DNA from: Chryseobacterium elymi
GTDB taxonomy: Bacteria > Bacteroidota > Bacteroidia > Flavobacteriales > Weeksellaceae
NCBI RefSeq assembly: GCF_003385495.1
Contig: NZ_QNUH01000001.1
Span: 473,608 to 537,607, forward strand
Direction: 5' to 3'
Length of the DNA: 64,000 nucleotides
This document shows positions 24,876-34,631 of this stretch, piece after piece. Position 1 is the stretch's first letter; the number at the start of each line of letters is the position of its first letter. The notes beneath the pieces were generated by a model. The model searched no databases, was not told where the DNA came from, and was given only the letters and a program-made list of their open reading frames with translations. A program made the translations under genes and the position numbers.

Positions 24876-27323
24876 ATGAACTATACAGTAAAACAAATTG
24901 CAGATATCACCAATGCACAGATCATTGGAGACAAAGATCTAGTGATCAGGAATATAGCGTTTGACAGCAGAATTATTTATTCAACGAAAAATACGGCATT
25001 CATCGCGATTAATACTCATAAGAATTCCGGGGAAAAATTCATTGAATCTGCCATAGATCGTAGTATTGGTGTGATTATTTCTGAGCATAAGCATCCGCAG
25101 TTTGAGAATGTTACGTGGCTCATTGTTGAAAATTCGGTGGAATTCCTTCAGAAACTGGCTAAATATCATTTTGAAAATTCTCATCTGAAATCTATCGGAA
25201 TTACAGGAAGTAATGGTAAAACCATTTTAAAGGAATGGCTTTACCAATGTCTTTGGAATGAATTTCCGACCGTAAAAAGTCCGAAAAGTTTTAATTCCCA
25301 AATCGGGCTTCCACTTTCCCTACTCCAGATTAACAGCTCTTATGAATTGGGAATTTTTGAAGTAGGAATTTCAAAACCGCATGAGATGGAAAAGCTGGAA
25401 AATATATTCCATCCCCAGATCGGGCTCCTTACCCATATCGGAACTGCCCACGCAGCCAATTTTGAATCTGAAGAAGAGCTGATCAATGAAAAAATTATGC
25501 TTTTTAAAGGCTCAGAAATCATTATTTATAATGGTGATAATATATTGGTTGACAAAAAAATAAACGAATTATATTCTAGTAAAAAATTAATTTCCTACGG
25601 TCTTAAGAAAGACAACCAGGTTTTCATTAAAGAAAATGTTTCCAAGGATGAAAAAATTACGGTTGTTTATTTTGATGAAGAGATTTCCTTCCCTGTCCAT
25701 CAGAGAGACGAAGCTACCTTAACGAATGCTTTGGCTTTGATCACCGTTTTAAAGGAAATGAATATCGATAATCAGAAAATTGTCGAAAAAATTAACTCTT
25801 TAAAGGCAGTGGAAATGCGTCTGGAAGCTATTGAAGGTATAAAAAATAATATCGTTATTAACGATTCTTTTAATCTGGATCTGGATTCTCTGAAAACAGC
25901 CCTTCAGTTTCTTAATGAGTATAAAAAGCCTAAAAAATCTTTGGTTTTAACGGATATTGTAGGGGTTAATTCTAATTCCAAGGAACTTTATGAAGAAGTT
26001 TCTGAACTGGTGAATGACCAGAATTTCGATTCTGTATTTCTTATCGGTAGTGAAATATCAAAATTTAGTGAATTATTTAAATCTAAAACTTCTACTTTCG
26101 TTAATACTCAGGAATTAATTGACAGCAAGCATCTTACCGAAATTGAAAACCAGATTATTCTGCTCAAGGGGGCAAGAAAATTTGAGATCGAAAAGCTTAA
26201 GGATATCCTTGAACTCAGAAAGCATGATACTGTTCTGGAGATCAATCTGAATGCTATTCTGCACAATATCAACTATCACAAATCCCTCCTAAAACCAGGA
26301 ACGAAAATGATGGCAATGGTGAAAGCTAATGCTTATGGGTTAGGTAGTTATGAAATTTCTGAATTTTTACAGCATCATCATATCGATTATTTGGGCGTTG
26401 CCTACGCTGATGAAGGTGTAGAACTACGTAAAAAAGGAATTACCACTCCTATTGTGGTCATGAATCCTGAACAGCACAGCTATGAAGCTATCATTGAATA
26501 CAACCTGGAACCTGAAATTTACAGCTTCAGGGTTTTGGAATTATTCTATGAGGCAGTTCAGAAATCCGGTTATGATAAAAAATATCCTATTCATATCAAA
26601 CTGGAGACTGGAATGCACCGTCTTGGTTTTAAAGATTTTGAGCTGGATCAGCTAAGCGAAACTTTAAATAGTAAAAATGTAAAGGTCCAGAGCTTATTCA
26701 GTCATTTATCTTCTTCTGATATGCCTGAAGAAAAGCAATTTACAATAAAACAGTTAGAAATTTTTGAAAAGAACTCTGCTTATCTGATTGACAAGCTGGG
26801 CTACACTCCTATCCGGCACATTCTGAATTCTTCTGGAATAACAAGTTATACGGAACATCAGTATGACATGGTAAGAATAGGGATCGGAATGATCGGAGAA
26901 TCACCTTGTAGTGAAATACAGAAACAATTACGGTCTGTGGTAAGTTTTAAAACCGTAATTTCACAGATATCAACGGTTGATACCGGCGAATCTGTTGGCT
27001 ATAGTAGAAAATATAAGCCTGATCATGCAGTAAAGATCGCTACGATTCCTGTCGGCTATGCTGACGGAATCCCAAGACTGATCGGAAACCAGGTTGGAAA
27101 TGTAGGTGTCAACAAAATATTGGCTCCGATTGTCGGAAACATTTGTATGGACATGATGATGATCAACGTAGACAAGATTCCCGATGTAAAAGAAGGTGAT
27201 ATGGTCACCGTTTTTAATGCAAAACCCAGTTTAAAAGAATTCGCAGGCTACTGCAAAACAATAACTTATGAAGTGTTAACCTCCATTTCGCCCCGGGTGA
27301 AACGGATTTATATAAAAGACTAG
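24876..27323 (+). CDS. Bifunctional UDP-MurNAc-tripeptide:D-Ala-D-Ala ligase / alanine racemase
   Basis: An 815-residue fusion joining two steps of peptidoglycan precursor synthesis. Residues 1-450 are MurF-like: Mur ligase N-terminal domain, ATP loop ITGSNGKTILKEWL, FEVGISKPHEM, HIGTAHAANF and the C-terminal domain INDSFNLDLDSL. Residues 455-815 are a PLP-dependent alanine racemase: LEINLNAILHNINYH, the PLP lysine in MVKANAYGLG, HLSSSDMPEE, the tyrosine in SVGYSRKY, PVGYADGIPR and GNICMDMMMI. The racemase supplies D-Ala for the D-Ala-D-Ala the ligase adds. I chose the ATG at 24876 (MNYTVKQIADITNAQ), which aligns with MurF N-termini. The patatin gene follows after two bases. Confidence 0.93.
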   Translation: MNYTVKQIADITNAQIIGDKDLVIRNIAFDSRIIYSTKNTAFIAINTHKNSGEKFIESAIDRSIGVIISEHKHPQFENVTWLIVENSVEFLQKLAKYHFENSHLKSIGITGSNGKTILKEWLYQCLWNEFPTVKSPKSFNSQIGLPLSLLQINSSYELGIFEVGISKPHEMEKLENIFHPQIGLLTHIGTAHAANFESEEELINEKIMLFKGSEIIIYNGDNILVDKKINELYSSKKLISYGLKKDNQVFIKENVSKDEKITVVYFDEEISFPVHQRDEATLTNALALITVLKEMNIDNQKIVEKINSLKAVEMRLEAIEGIKNNIVINDSFNLDLDSLKTALQFLNEYKKPKKSLVLTDIVGVNSNSKELYEEVSELVNDQNFDSVFLIGSEISKFSELFKSKTSTFVNTQELIDSKHLTEIENQIILLKGARKFEIEKLKDILELRKHDTVLEINLNAILHNINYHKSLLKPGTKMMAMVKANAYGLGSYEISEFLQHHHIDYLGVAYADEGVELRKKGITTPIVVMNPEQHSYEAIIEYNLEPEIYSFRVLELFYEAVQKSGYDKKYPIHIKLETGMHRLGFKDFELDQLSETLNSKNVKVQSLFSHLSSSDMPEEKQFTIKQLEIFEKNSAYLIDKLGYTPIRHILNSSGITSYTEHQYDMVRIGIGMIGESPCSEIQKQLRSVVSFKTVISQISTVDTGESVGYSRKYKPDHAVKIATIPVGYADGIPRLIGNQVGNVGVNKILAPIVGNICMDMMMINVDKIPDVKEGDMVTVFNAKPSLKEFAGYCKTITYEVLTSISPRVKRIYIKD

Positions 27324-27325
27324 TT

Positions 27326-29482
27326 ATGAGAAAACTCCTGATCCTTCTCTTCGTATTTCAACTCCTGATGATCCATTCTCAAGTGAAAAAGGATCTGGTT
27401 ATTCCAAAAAATCCAAAAATCGGTCTTTCCCTTGCCGGTGGTGGTGCCAAAGGTTTTTCACACGTCGGAGTTCTTAAAGTACTGGATTCATTAGGAGTAA
27501 AAGTCGATTATATTTCCGGAACGAGTATGGGAGCCATTGTTGGAGGCCTGTACGCTTCGGGATATTCCGGAAAAGAAATAGAAAAGATCGTGATGGACAC
27601 TGATTTCTATTCTCTTATAATGGATCCTAAATCCAGACAGGAAACTTCTTTTTTTAATAAATCCGTCGATAAATATCTTTTATCCATTCCTTTAAAAAAC
27701 GGGAAGATATCCCTTCCCTCCTCCATCAGTTCAGGACAGAGAAATGTATACCTGCTTAAGGAACTTTTTAAAAATGTCTCGAATATTGATGATTTTTCTA
27801 AACTCCCTATTCCTTTTATGTGTGTTGCAACCAATCTGGAAAGCGGCAATATGGAAATTTTCGAAAAAGGCGATCTTGTACAGTCAATAATGGCCAGTTC
27901 TGCCTTTCCTTCTCTGATGGATCCGGTAAAAATTGGCGACAGTATTTACATAGACGGAGCGATGACAGTAAATTATCCTTCAAAGCCATTAAAGGACAAA
28001 GGAATCGATATCGTGATCGGTGTGGACCTAAACCAGGATTTATCGAAAAGAGAAGATTTAAACAATATTATATCAATCCTTAATCAGGTTATTGATTTCG
28101 GAATTAAAAGAGATACCAGAAAACAATATAAATACACAGATATTAATATCAAGCCGAATCTGAAAGGAATGACTGCCACCAGTTATGATGAGAAGAAAAA
28201 AATTCTCGACAGTGGCTATGCGGAAGGTATGAAATACACCGCTGTGTTGGATCAGCTTCCCAAACGAGAGTTTGACCGCCTTAGAGAGCGTGTAAACCCA
28301 ATATATTCCAATGTGTATAAGATTGACAGCATCTCGCTGGAAGGAGGCCGTATTTATGGTAAAAACTACGTCTTAGGTAAAATGGGCCTACGTCTGCCAT
28401 CTATGCAAACGTATGGCTCTATCAACAAAAAAATAGATAAATTGGTTGCTACCAATAATTACCGTTTCATCAATTATGATATTATTCCAGAAAATGATGC
28501 CAATTATCTTAAGCTTTATGTTACAGAGGATGAAGCCCGCCATTTTTTAAAAGTTGGACTGCATTATGATGAAGTATTCAAAACTGGTCTTCTTCTGAAT
28601 TATTCAGGAAAACGTCTTTTATTTAAAAATTCAAACTTGTCCCTTGATGTTATCGTAGGCGATAAACCAAGATATTATCTAAACTATTTTATTGATAACG
28701 GATATATCCCGGGCTTCGGTATCTATTCTTCCGGGATGAGCTTTGATCTAAAGAATATTGACAATAATGTCGTGGATAAATGGGAATGGTTCAGGAATGA
28801 AGCCTTTATACAGTCTGTATGGAGGGATAAATTTGCAATCGGAGGCGGAATCAGTCATGATTATTTCGGAGCTGAAATAAATGGCGAGCATGAGAGATAT
28901 ATGCGTTTTTTAAATCCTTATGTATTCCTAAAGAGTGACACCCAGAATGACAAAGATTTCTCTTCAAGAGGGATTTACATTAACGCAGAAGGTAAAGTGA
29001 TAGATCTGTTGAAATCTGAAATTGAAAAAAGAATTATACAGGTTAAAGCAGATATCAGGATTAATGTCCCAATTTCAAAGCAATTTTCCTACCGTCTTAA
29101 TATTTATGCCGGTATCACAATTGGTGACAATCTCCCAGAATTTTATCAGTACAGACTCGGTGGTATTTTTGAACAGAATATGATCAATTTCAAAAGCTTT
29201 GGAGGATTTTATTTTGCTCAGCTTAATACCAATAATTTTGCTCTTATTTCCAATGATCTTCAGTTCAAATTCAATAAAAGCTATTTCTTAAGCGGGAATT
29301 TTAGTTTTGCCAATCTTTCGGATGATATTAATTTTGAAGATGCAGTTAAAGTAAATTATAGTTCGGTAGGACTTACTGCTGGGTACAAATCACCGTTTGG
29401 ACAAATCAAGCTCAATTTTAGCCACTCACTTAAAAACAATCAAAAAGGCATATTCAGTGTTATTTTAGGACACTGGTTTTAA
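27326..29482 (+). CDS. Patatin-like phospholipase fused to an outer-membrane barrel
   Basis: A 718-residue protein with signal peptide (MRKLLILLFVFQLLMIHSQ) and a patatin domain (about 30-300). The oxyanion motif is GGGAKG (39-44), the nucleophile serine is in GTSMG (66-70), and the dyad aspartate is in DGA. A POTRA-like stretch (about 330-385) and a C-terminal beta-barrel (to residue 718, ending ILGHWF) follow. The layout matches RssA/PlpD-type outer-membrane patatins, so it probably hydrolyses phospholipids or lysophospholipids at the outer membrane or exports the esterase domain. It starts two bases after murF-alr and is followed within four bases by ybeY. Confidence 0.9.
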   Translation: MRKLLILLFVFQLLMIHSQVKKDLVIPKNPKIGLSLAGGGAKGFSHVGVLKVLDSLGVKVDYISGTSMGAIVGGLYASGYSGKEIEKIVMDTDFYSLIMDPKSRQETSFFNKSVDKYLLSIPLKNGKISLPSSISSGQRNVYLLKELFKNVSNIDDFSKLPIPFMCVATNLESGNMEIFEKGDLVQSIMASSAFPSLMDPVKIGDSIYIDGAMTVNYPSKPLKDKGIDIVIGVDLNQDLSKREDLNNIISILNQVIDFGIKRDTRKQYKYTDINIKPNLKGMTATSYDEKKKILDSGYAEGMKYTAVLDQLPKREFDRLRERVNPIYSNVYKIDSISLEGGRIYGKNYVLGKMGLRLPSMQTYGSINKKIDKLVATNNYRFINYDIIPENDANYLKLYVTEDEARHFLKVGLHYDEVFKTGLLLNYSGKRLLFKNSNLSLDVIVGDKPRYYLNYFIDNGYIPGFGIYSSGMSFDLKNIDNNVVDKWEWFRNEAFIQSVWRDKFAIGGGISHDYFGAEINGEHERYMRFLNPYVFLKSDTQNDKDFSSRGIYINAEGKVIDLLKSEIEKRIIQVKADIRINVPISKQFSYRLNIYAGITIGDNLPEFYQYRLGGIFEQNMINFKSFGGFYFAQLNTNNFALISNDLQFKFNKSYFLSGNFSFANLSDDINFEDAVKVNYSSVGLTAGYKSPFGQIKLNFSHSLKNNQKGIFSVILGHWF

Positions 29483-29486
29483 TACA

Positions 29487-29906
29487 ATGATACAATTCTT
29501 TTACGAAAATTTAGAGGAATCTGTAAATACAGATTATCAAAAATGGCTGGAAGATATTATTCTTTCAGAAGGAAAAAAACTAGGCGAAATCAATTATATT
29601 TTCTGCGATGATGAATATCTGCTTAAGATTAATCAGGATTATCTGCAGCATGATTATTATACCGATATCATCACTTTTGATTATGTAAAAGGGAAGACAA
29701 TAAGCGGAGAGATTTTCGTATCTTTGCAGCGAATTTCAGACAATGCTTCTACCCTATCCAAAGATTATGAAGAAGAATTAAAAAGAGTCTTGGCTCATGG
29801 TATCCTTCACCTCGCAGGATACAAGGATAAGACAGAAGCAGAAGAAAAAGAGATGCGGAGAATGGAAGATTTATACCTGGCTAAATTTAAGAAATTAAAT
29901 TCTTAA
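29487..29906 (+). CDS. ybeY: Endoribonuclease YbeY (rRNA maturation factor)
   Basis: A 139-residue YbeY homologue, a metal-dependent single-strand RNase for 16S rRNA 3'-end maturation and ribosome quality control. The core motif is HGILHLAGYKD, where most YbeY proteins have HGxLHLxGyDH; the third metal-ligand position is Asp rather than His. The substrate-side motif DIITFDYVKG and the conserved Arg region are present. The ATG at 29487 follows the patatin stop by four bases. Confidence 0.9.
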   Translation: MIQFFYENLEESVNTDYQKWLEDIILSEGKKLGEINYIFCDDEYLLKINQDYLQHDYYTDIITFDYVKGKTISGEIFVSLQRISDNASTLSKDYEEELKRVLAHGILHLAGYKDKTEAEEKEMRRMEDLYLAKFKKLNS

Positions 29907-30056
29907 TAAATTGAAGAATCACTTAAAGAATAATCCGTAAAGTGTTCAATTATAGCCACAATAAAAGCTCACCTGGAGCACATTCTCTAAAAATGTTTCA
30001 CGTGAAACATTCATAGAAAATAGTAAAATTAAAGGCTTTAAATAAGCAATATAGAA
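29907..30056. other. Intergenic region with parS, leader of mnmG
   Basis: This AT-rich gap contains a perfect parS palindrome (listed separately) and no terminator hairpin. Confidence 0.4.
29994..30009. promoter_or_regulatory. parS site 1 (ParB binding site)
   Basis: TGTTTCACGTGAAACA is a perfect 16-bp palindrome identical to the canonical parS sequence bound by ParB/Spo0J. It lies 47 bases upstream of mnmG. A second identical copy lies just after mnmG. parS sites normally cluster around the replication origin. Confidence 0.92.
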
Positions 30057-31919
30057 ATGATTTCAGAAACATATGATGTAATAGTAGTAGGTGCCGGACA
30101 CGCAGGTTGTGAAGCTGCAGCTGCGGCCGCAAACCTTGGTTCCAAGACCCTGCTTGTTACAATGAATATGCAGACCATCGGACAGATGAGCTGCAACCCG
30201 GCCATGGGAGGAATCGCAAAAGGACAGATCGTAAGAGAAATTGATGCTATGGGAGGATATTCCGGAATTGTAGCAGATAAATCCGCAATTCAGTTCAAAA
30301 TGCTAAACCTTTCCAAAGGACCAGCGATGTGGTCTCCAAGAACCCAAAATGACAGAATGCTTTTTGCAGAAGAGTGGAGATTGGCATTAGAAAATACACC
30401 CAATCTTGATTTTTTTCAGGATATGGTAAAACAGCTTATTGTAGAAAATAATAAGGTAACCGGAGTTATTACTTCTTTAGGAATTGAGATAAAAAGTAAA
30501 TCTGTAGTTCTTACCAACGGAACATTCCTTAACGGATTGATTCACGTTGGAGACAAACAATTAGGCGGTGGAAGAATGGGCGAACCTAGAGCATTCGGAA
30601 TTACCGAGCAATTGGTAAGCTTAGGTTTCGAAGCAGGTAGAATGAAAACAGGTACTCCTCCCCGTGTAGACGGAAGAAGTCTGGACTATTCTAAAATGGA
30701 AGAACAGAAAGGAGATGAAAATCCTCAGAAATTCAGCTATACAGATACTCCGAAACTAACAAAGCAATTAAGCTGTCATATCGTTTATACTAATGAAACG
30801 GTTCATGATATTTTGCGCGAAGGTTTCGACAGAAGCCCAATGTTTAATGGTACAATTCAAAGTTTAGGCCCAAGATATTGCCCAAGTATAGAAGATAAAA
30901 TCAACCGTTTTGCTGAAAGAACACGACACCAGCTTTTCGTAGAACCGGAAGGATGGAAAACTGTTGAGATCTACGTGAACGGATTCAGTTCTTCTCTTCC
31001 GGAGGATGTACAAATCAAGGCGATGAAGCATATTCCTGGATTTGAAAATGTAAAAGTATTCCGCCCAGGCTATGCTATTGAGTATGACTACTTCCCTCCT
31101 ACCCAATTAAAGCATACTTTAGAAACAAAACTAATCGACAATTTATATTTTGCAGGCCAGATCAATGGTACAACTGGATATGAAGAAGCTGCAGGACAAG
31201 GTTTAATCGCTGGTATTAATGCCCACAATAAAGTACACGGAAAAGAAGATTTTATTCTGAACAGAGATGAAGCATATATCGGGGTATTAATTGATGATTT
31301 AATTACAAAAGGAACTGAAGAGCCTTACAGAATGTTTACTTCCCGTGCAGAATACAGGCTTTTATTAAGACAGGATAATGCTGATATCAGATTGACTGAG
31401 AAAGCTTACCATCTAGGTCTTGCTAAAGAGGATAGATTAAGAAAAGTAGAAACTAAAGTAGCTAAGAGTCAGGAACTTGAAGAGTTTTTAAGAGAAACTT
31501 CTTTAAAGCCGGGTATTATTAATCCAATATTAGAAACCATTGACAGTAATCCTGTAGATCAGGCTTACAGAGCATCACAGTTTCTTACCAGACCGAATAT
31601 TACACTGGAAAAACTTGATACTATTGATGTTATCAAAGAATTTTCATCAAAATATGATGATGAAGTAAGAGAACAGGCTGAGATCAATATCAAATACAAA
31701 GGTTATATTGAAAAGGAAAAAGAAAATGTAGCGAAACTTAACCGTCTGGAAAATATAAAAATTCCGGAAGATTTTGATTATAAAAGCCTTTCAAGCCTTT
31801 CTTCAGAAGCAAAACAGAAAATGTCTAATGTAAGACCGAAAACTATTGCACAGGCAGGCAGAATCAGTGGTGTTTCTCCAGCCGATATAAACGTTTTATT
31901 GGTCTATTTAGGACGTTAA
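30057..31919 (+). CDS. mnmG: tRNA uridine-5-carboxymethylaminomethyl modification enzyme MnmG
   Basis: A 620-residue FAD-dependent enzyme that, with MnmE, adds the carboxymethylaminomethyl group at C5 of wobble U34. The FAD motif is GAGHAGCEAA (residues 12-21). Family signatures are present: CNPAMGGIAKGQIVREIDAMGG, GRMGEPRAFGITEQL, MKTGTPPRVDGRS and the C-terminal ISGVSPADINVLLVYL. It was formerly called GidA and is often encoded near the origin. Here two perfect parS sites flank the gene. Confidence 0.96.
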   Translation: MISETYDVIVVGAGHAGCEAAAAAANLGSKTLLVTMNMQTIGQMSCNPAMGGIAKGQIVREIDAMGGYSGIVADKSAIQFKMLNLSKGPAMWSPRTQNDRMLFAEEWRLALENTPNLDFFQDMVKQLIVENNKVTGVITSLGIEIKSKSVVLTNGTFLNGLIHVGDKQLGGGRMGEPRAFGITEQLVSLGFEAGRMKTGTPPRVDGRSLDYSKMEEQKGDENPQKFSYTDTPKLTKQLSCHIVYTNETVHDILREGFDRSPMFNGTIQSLGPRYCPSIEDKINRFAERTRHQLFVEPEGWKTVEIYVNGFSSSLPEDVQIKAMKHIPGFENVKVFRPGYAIEYDYFPPTQLKHTLETKLIDNLYFAGQINGTTGYEEAAGQGLIAGINAHNKVHGKEDFILNRDEAYIGVLIDDLITKGTEEPYRMFTSRAEYRLLLRQDNADIRLTEKAYHLGLAKEDRLRKVETKVAKSQELEEFLRETSLKPGIINPILETIDSNPVDQAYRASQFLTRPNITLEKLDTIDVIKEFSSKYDDEVREQAEINIKYKGYIEKEKENVAKLNRLENIKIPEDFDYKSLSSLSSEAKQKMSNVRPKTIAQAGRISGVSPADINVLLVYLGR

Positions 31920-31927
31920 AGCAAAAA

Positions 31928-31943
31928 TGTTTCACGTGAAACA
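31928..31943. promoter_or_regulatory. parS site 2 (ParB binding site)
   Basis: The second perfect TGTTTCACGTGAAACA, eight bases after the mnmG stop. The same 16-mer occurs 1934 bases upstream. Confidence 0.92.
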
Positions 31944-32035
31944 TTTATAAATTAAAAGCAAAAATTAAGGTATTTATAGCCGTTAAGTTTTCAAGCAGTA
32001 AATACCTTATTTTTAAATATCAAGTTATTAATTCA

Positions 32036-32857
32036 ATGAGAATAAAGGATCATTTTCTTTCACAGGAAATATTTGAAATAAAAGAAACAGAAACAAAAGG
32101 GGTTTTCAAGACCTCTCCTATTCCATCCAATATTTCAAAATATTACGAAAGCGAAGATTATATTTCCCATCATCAGGATTCAGGCAGTTTTAAAGAAAAG
32201 CTTTATAAATTTTTACAGTCTTTTAATCTGCAATACAAAAAAAATATTCTCGCAGACAGAATAAAAAAGGGATCAAAAGTTCTGGATTACGGTTGCGGTG
32301 CCGGAGAATTTGTAAAGTATATAGAAAACGATTTTGAAACTTTCGGTTTTGAACCTGATGCTGATGCCAGAAAAGCTGCACTTCATAAAATATCCAAAGC
32401 AACGGTAATTGATAATATCAACATTATTCAGGACCACAGTTTAGATGCTATTACATTATGGCACGTTTTTGAACATGTAGAGAACCAGGATGAGATGCTT
32501 GAAATTTTTCACAGAAAATTAAAAGGTAAAGGACTTCTCATTATAGCTGTTCCCAACCCTACTTCCTATGATGCAAAACATTACAAAGAATATTGGGCAG
32601 CTTATGATGTACCGAGGCATATTTATCATTTCTCCAAAAATGGTATGGAAAATCTAATTTCCAAAAAACCAAACTGGAAAATGAGAAAAATCAAACCTTT
32701 AGTCCTTGACTCCTTTTACATCTCCATGTTGAGCGAAAAATACAAAAAATCACCTTTTTTTTGGCTAAAAGCAGTTGTCTATGGAACGATTTCTAACGTA
32801 AAGGCGCTTTTTTCGAACGAATTTTCAAGTTTGATATATATTATCGAAAAAAGATAG
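32036..32857 (+). CDS. Class I SAM-dependent methyltransferase
   Basis: A 273-residue methyltransferase. SAM-binding motif I is VLDYGCGAGEFVKYI (about residues 81-95), followed by the acidic end of strand beta2 (GFEPD), ITLWHVFEHVEN (motif IV) and LLIIAVPNPTSYDAKHY. The C-terminal region (YDVPRHIYHFS) is typical of the UbiE/Methyltransf_23 type found in polysaccharide or small-molecule methylation. Substrate unknown. A U-rich terminator follows. Confidence 0.85.
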   Translation: MRIKDHFLSQEIFEIKETETKGVFKTSPIPSNISKYYESEDYISHHQDSGSFKEKLYKFLQSFNLQYKKNILADRIKKGSKVLDYGCGAGEFVKYIENDFETFGFEPDADARKAALHKISKATVIDNINIIQDHSLDAITLWHVFEHVENQDEMLEIFHRKLKGKGLLIIAVPNPTSYDAKHYKEYWAAYDVPRHIYHFSKNGMENLISKKPNWKMRKIKPLVLDSFYISMLSEKYKKSPFFWLKAVVYGTISNVKALFSNEFSSLIYIIEKR

Positions 32858-32918
32858 AAAATCGATTTTTGAGCTATTTCTGAAGGTCAATTTTCACCAA
32901 TTTCAACAAAAAAACAAA

Positions 32919-32948
32919 AAACCTGGAGAATATTCCGGGTTTATTTTT
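32919..32948 (+). terminator. Terminator after the methyltransferase gene
   Basis: ACCTGGA and TCCGGGT pair (one G-U) around GAATAT, followed by a T-rich run. Confidence 0.7.
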
Positions 32949-33262
32949 TTGATCAAAATATAAATCAAATTAAAAAAAAGTAAATTTAAAAACTACCCTA
33001 CTCGATTCCTTTAACAAATTAGAAAATGTAAAAGCGGAAGTATATTAATTTATAGCAAGCTGTAAAATTTCTAAAATTATTGATTGAACAATTTCAGGTT
33101 AGAAAAATCATCTGCATAAAAAAGATGTTGGAAATAAAAATTGAGCTAACAAATTATTTTCCAAAATTTTGAATGAAGGTTAAAAATTTGATCATGTGAA
33201 AAAAAATAACCTTCAAAAAAATATTCGCCAATAGCATATTTTCATCAGAAAATAAATTTTAT

Positions 33263-33290
33263 AAAAAGATGTAGATATCCACATCTTTTT
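33263..33290. repeat. 28-bp near-perfect palindrome
   Basis: AAAAAGATGT and ACATCTTTTT flank a central GATATC, with a single mismatched pair. The centre contains ATATCCACA, one base away from a DnaA box. It could be a bidirectional terminator or a protein-binding site. Confidence 0.6.
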
Positions 33291-33356
33291 AACAAAATTG
33301 GAATTTACCACTGATTTTCGACAATTAGCCTTAACTCACTCTTAATTTAAAAGCAA

Positions 33357-33386
33357 AACAAAAAAGACCGCCATATCTGACGGTCT
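33357..33386 (-). terminator. Terminator after pgk
   Basis: On the minus strand AGACCG pairs with CGGTCT and is followed by TTTTTTG. Confidence 0.75.
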
Positions 33387-33408
33387 CCTATATATAAAAA
33401 ATAAAATA

Positions 33409-34599
33409 TTATTTATTGATAGCAGCAACTCCAGGAAGTTCCAAACCTTCCAGACTTTCAAGCATCGCTCCTCCACCTGTAGAAACATAGCTCACTTTAT
33501 CACCATAACCGAACTGCTTCACAAAAGCAACACTGTCACCACCTCCTACTAAAGAGAAAGCTCCTAATTTTGTAGCCTCAGCAATGCTGTCTCCCAAAGC
33601 AACTGTTCCGCCCGCAAAGTTTGACATTTCAAAAACTCCGATCGGTCCGTTCCAAAGGATTGTTCTTGAATTCAGCAATACATCATTGAACTGGTCTCTT
33701 GATTTATGACCTGCATCAAGTCCCATCCACCCTTCAGGAATTGCATAGATATCTGCTTCTTTTCTTTCGGCATCATTATTAAAAGCTTCCGCAATAATAA
33801 CATCAGAAGGAAGATATACTTTAACTTTATTTTCCTTGGCTTTTCCTAAAATCTCAAGAGCTAAAGGAAGCTTATCCTCTTCTACCAGCGAGTTCCCTAT
33901 TTTTCCGCCTAAAGCTTTAATAAAAGTAAACGCCATACCTCCTCCAATAATCAGATTATCGATTGCCGGAAGTATATTTTCTATAATGGTGATTTTAGTT
34001 GAAACCTTAGAACCTCCAAGTATCGCAGTTACAGGCTTTTCTCCTTTTCTTAAAACTTTATCAATAGCCTGAAGCTCTTTAGCCATCAATAAACCGAAAA
34101 ATTTAGTTGATTTAAAATACTGAGCAATAACAGCCGTAGAGGCATGAGCTCTGTGAGCCGTTCCGAAGGCATCATTTACAAAAGCATCACCCAATTGTGA
34201 AAGCTTTTCAGCAAATCCTTCATCACCCTTTTCCTCTTCATTATGAAAACGAAGATTTTCCAACAATAAGATCTCTCCGGGCTGAAGCTCAGAAGCAGCT
34301 TTTTCAGCCTTTTCTCCGATACATTCGTCCACAAACTTAACCTCCTTTCCAAGAACACTTGAAACTTCATCTACGATATGCTTAAGAGAGAATTCATCCT
34401 TCACTTCGCCTTTGGGTCTGCCAAGGTGAGTCATTAAAATTACTGAACCTCCGTCATTAAGAATTTTTTCTACAGTTGGTTTTACAGCTGCGATTCTTGT
34501 ATTATCTGTCACTTTAAGCTGATCATCCTGCGGAACATTAAAGTCCACTCTTACCAGAGCCTTCTTGTCTTTAAAATTGAAATCATTGATTGTTTTCAT
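33409..34599 (-). CDS. pgk: Phosphoglycerate kinase
   Basis: A 396-residue glycolytic enzyme that transfers phosphate from 1,3-bisphosphoglycerate to ADP. Signature RVDFNVPQ (residues 17-24), HLGRPKG, the hinge region with GGSKVSTKI, and the nucleotide-binding WNGPIGVFE and GGGDSVAFV are all present. Full length, cytoplasmic. It is divergent from rpiB across the presumed origin region. On the minus strand a TACATTTG box (34624-34631) precedes the ATG. Confidence 0.96.
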   Translation of the reverse strand: MKTINDFNFKDKKALVRVDFNVPQDDQLKVTDNTRIAAVKPTVEKILNDGGSVILMTHLGRPKGEVKDEFSLKHIVDEVSSVLGKEVKFVDECIGEKAEKAASELQPGEILLLENLRFHNEEEKGDEGFAEKLSQLGDAFVNDAFGTAHRAHASTAVIAQYFKSTKFFGLLMAKELQAIDKVLRKGEKPVTAILGGSKVSTKITIIENILPAIDNLIIGGGMAFTFIKALGGKIGNSLVEEDKLPLALEILGKAKENKVKVYLPSDVIIAEAFNNDAERKEADIYAIPEGWMGLDAGHKSRDQFNDVLLNSRTILWNGPIGVFEMSNFAGGTVALGDSIAEATKLGAFSLVGGGDSVAFVKQFGYGDKVSYVSTGGGAMLESLEGLELPGVAAINK

Positions 34600-34623
34600 A
34601 AGTATCGTTGAATTTTCGTTTCA

Positions 34624-34631
34624 CAAATGTA
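34624..34631 (-). promoter_or_regulatory. Putative -7 box for pgk
   Basis: On the minus strand TACATTTG matches TAnnTTTG, 24 bases before the pgk ATG. Confidence 0.4.

Larger units (their letters stand above)
32858..33408. other. AT-rich intergenic region, 551 bases, with two terminators and a long palindrome
   Basis: No gene is visible in either strand. The stretch holds the terminator of the methyltransferase gene, a 28-bp near-perfect palindrome at 33263-33290, the pgk terminator and a TGTGAAAAA (33195-33203, DnaA-box-like in reverse). The rest is very A/T-rich sequence without clear structure. Confidence 0.5.
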
